DNA of 5,012 bases, from assembly GCA_027031565.1 (NCBI GenBank), contig JALVPX010000125.1:1-5012 (forward strand), read 5' to 3'. The position numbers and the translations under genes were made by a program. The notes under the pieces were generated by a model that saw only the letters and a list, made by a program, of their open reading frames with translations, ran no database searches and had not been told where the DNA came from. Shown piece by piece: positions 4,913-5,012 of the stretch. Position 1 is the first letter of the stretch, and each line of letters starts with the position of its first letter. The stretch is from Deltaproteobacteria bacterium. Lineage in GTDB: Bacteria > Desulfobacterota > Dissulfuribacteria > Dissulfuribacterales > JALVPX01.

Positions 4913-5012
4913 TTGACACAAAGACCATGGAGGGATAGACGGGTTTTTCAACTTTCCGTCTTAAGACTCGCTATTCTTGCCTTTTTTCAAGTCTTGTTGC
5001 TGTTTCCTTTTA
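4913..5012 (+). CDS. N-terminal fragment of an exported or membrane protein (runs off the right edge)
   Basis: The frame opens after a stop at 4868-4870 and stays open to the window end. From the TTG at 4913 there are 33 codons plus one base. The N terminus is strongly basic (Arg at 4, 7, 9 and 10), followed by a hydrophobic segment from about residue 15 to the edge (LRLAILAFFQVLLLFPF at 17-33). This is a signal peptide or a first membrane helix. No family can be named from so little. The strong Shine-Dalgarno, the promoter upstream and the charge pattern make it a real gene start despite the TTG. It is divergent from the YkgJ-family gene. Confidence 0.6.
   Translation, partial: MTQRPWRDRRVFQLSVLRLAILAFFQVLLLFPF

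Overview
The window looks like a chromosomal segment of a Gram-negative bacterium, most likely a member of Desulfobacterota (the former Deltaproteobacteria). It has a FadL-type outer-membrane barrel, a lipoprotein, a near-consensus sigma-54 promoter, and a YkgJ-type cysteine-cluster protein of a kind common in that group. The lineage is inferred from gene content and general style, not from a marker gene. No mobile element, CRISPR array or phage gene is visible.

Layout, left to right. (1) Bases 1-336, minus strand: the 5' part of a lipoprotein gene that runs off the left edge. A near-consensus sigma-54 promoter lies at 362-377, directly upstream. (2) Bases 406-634, minus strand: two tRNA genes transcribed in the order Thr(CGT) then Ala(CGC), both with encoded CCA. 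A sigma-70-like promoter precedes the Thr gene. (3) Bases 635-750: a tRNA promoter, a 7-bp inverted repeat and a GC-rich hairpin that follows the ligase gene. (4) Bases 751-3715, minus strand: a two-gene unit encoding a FadL outer-membrane transporter and, 10 bases downstream, a FadD-like AMP-forming acyl-CoA ligase. (5) Bases 3716-3838: an intergenic stretch with a perfect 10-bp palindrome (candidate operator) and a long hairpin abutting the stop of the next gene. (6) Bases 3839-4645, minus strand: a 268-residue YkgJ-family cysteine-cluster protein. (7) Bases 4646-4912: a divergent promoter region. (8) Bases 4913-5012, plus strand: the first 33 codons of a new gene with a strong Shine-Dalgarno, a TTG start and a signal-peptide-like N terminus.

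The clearest biology is the fadL-ligase pair. FadL carries long-chain fatty acids or similar hydrophobic compounds across the outer membrane, and the cytosolic ligase traps them as CoA thioesters (vectorial acylation). The other genes have no evident link to that module. I see no convincing novel multi-gene system. The points most worth a second look are the sigma-54 promoter behind the tRNA pair, the palindrome upstream of fadL, and the corrected fadL start.
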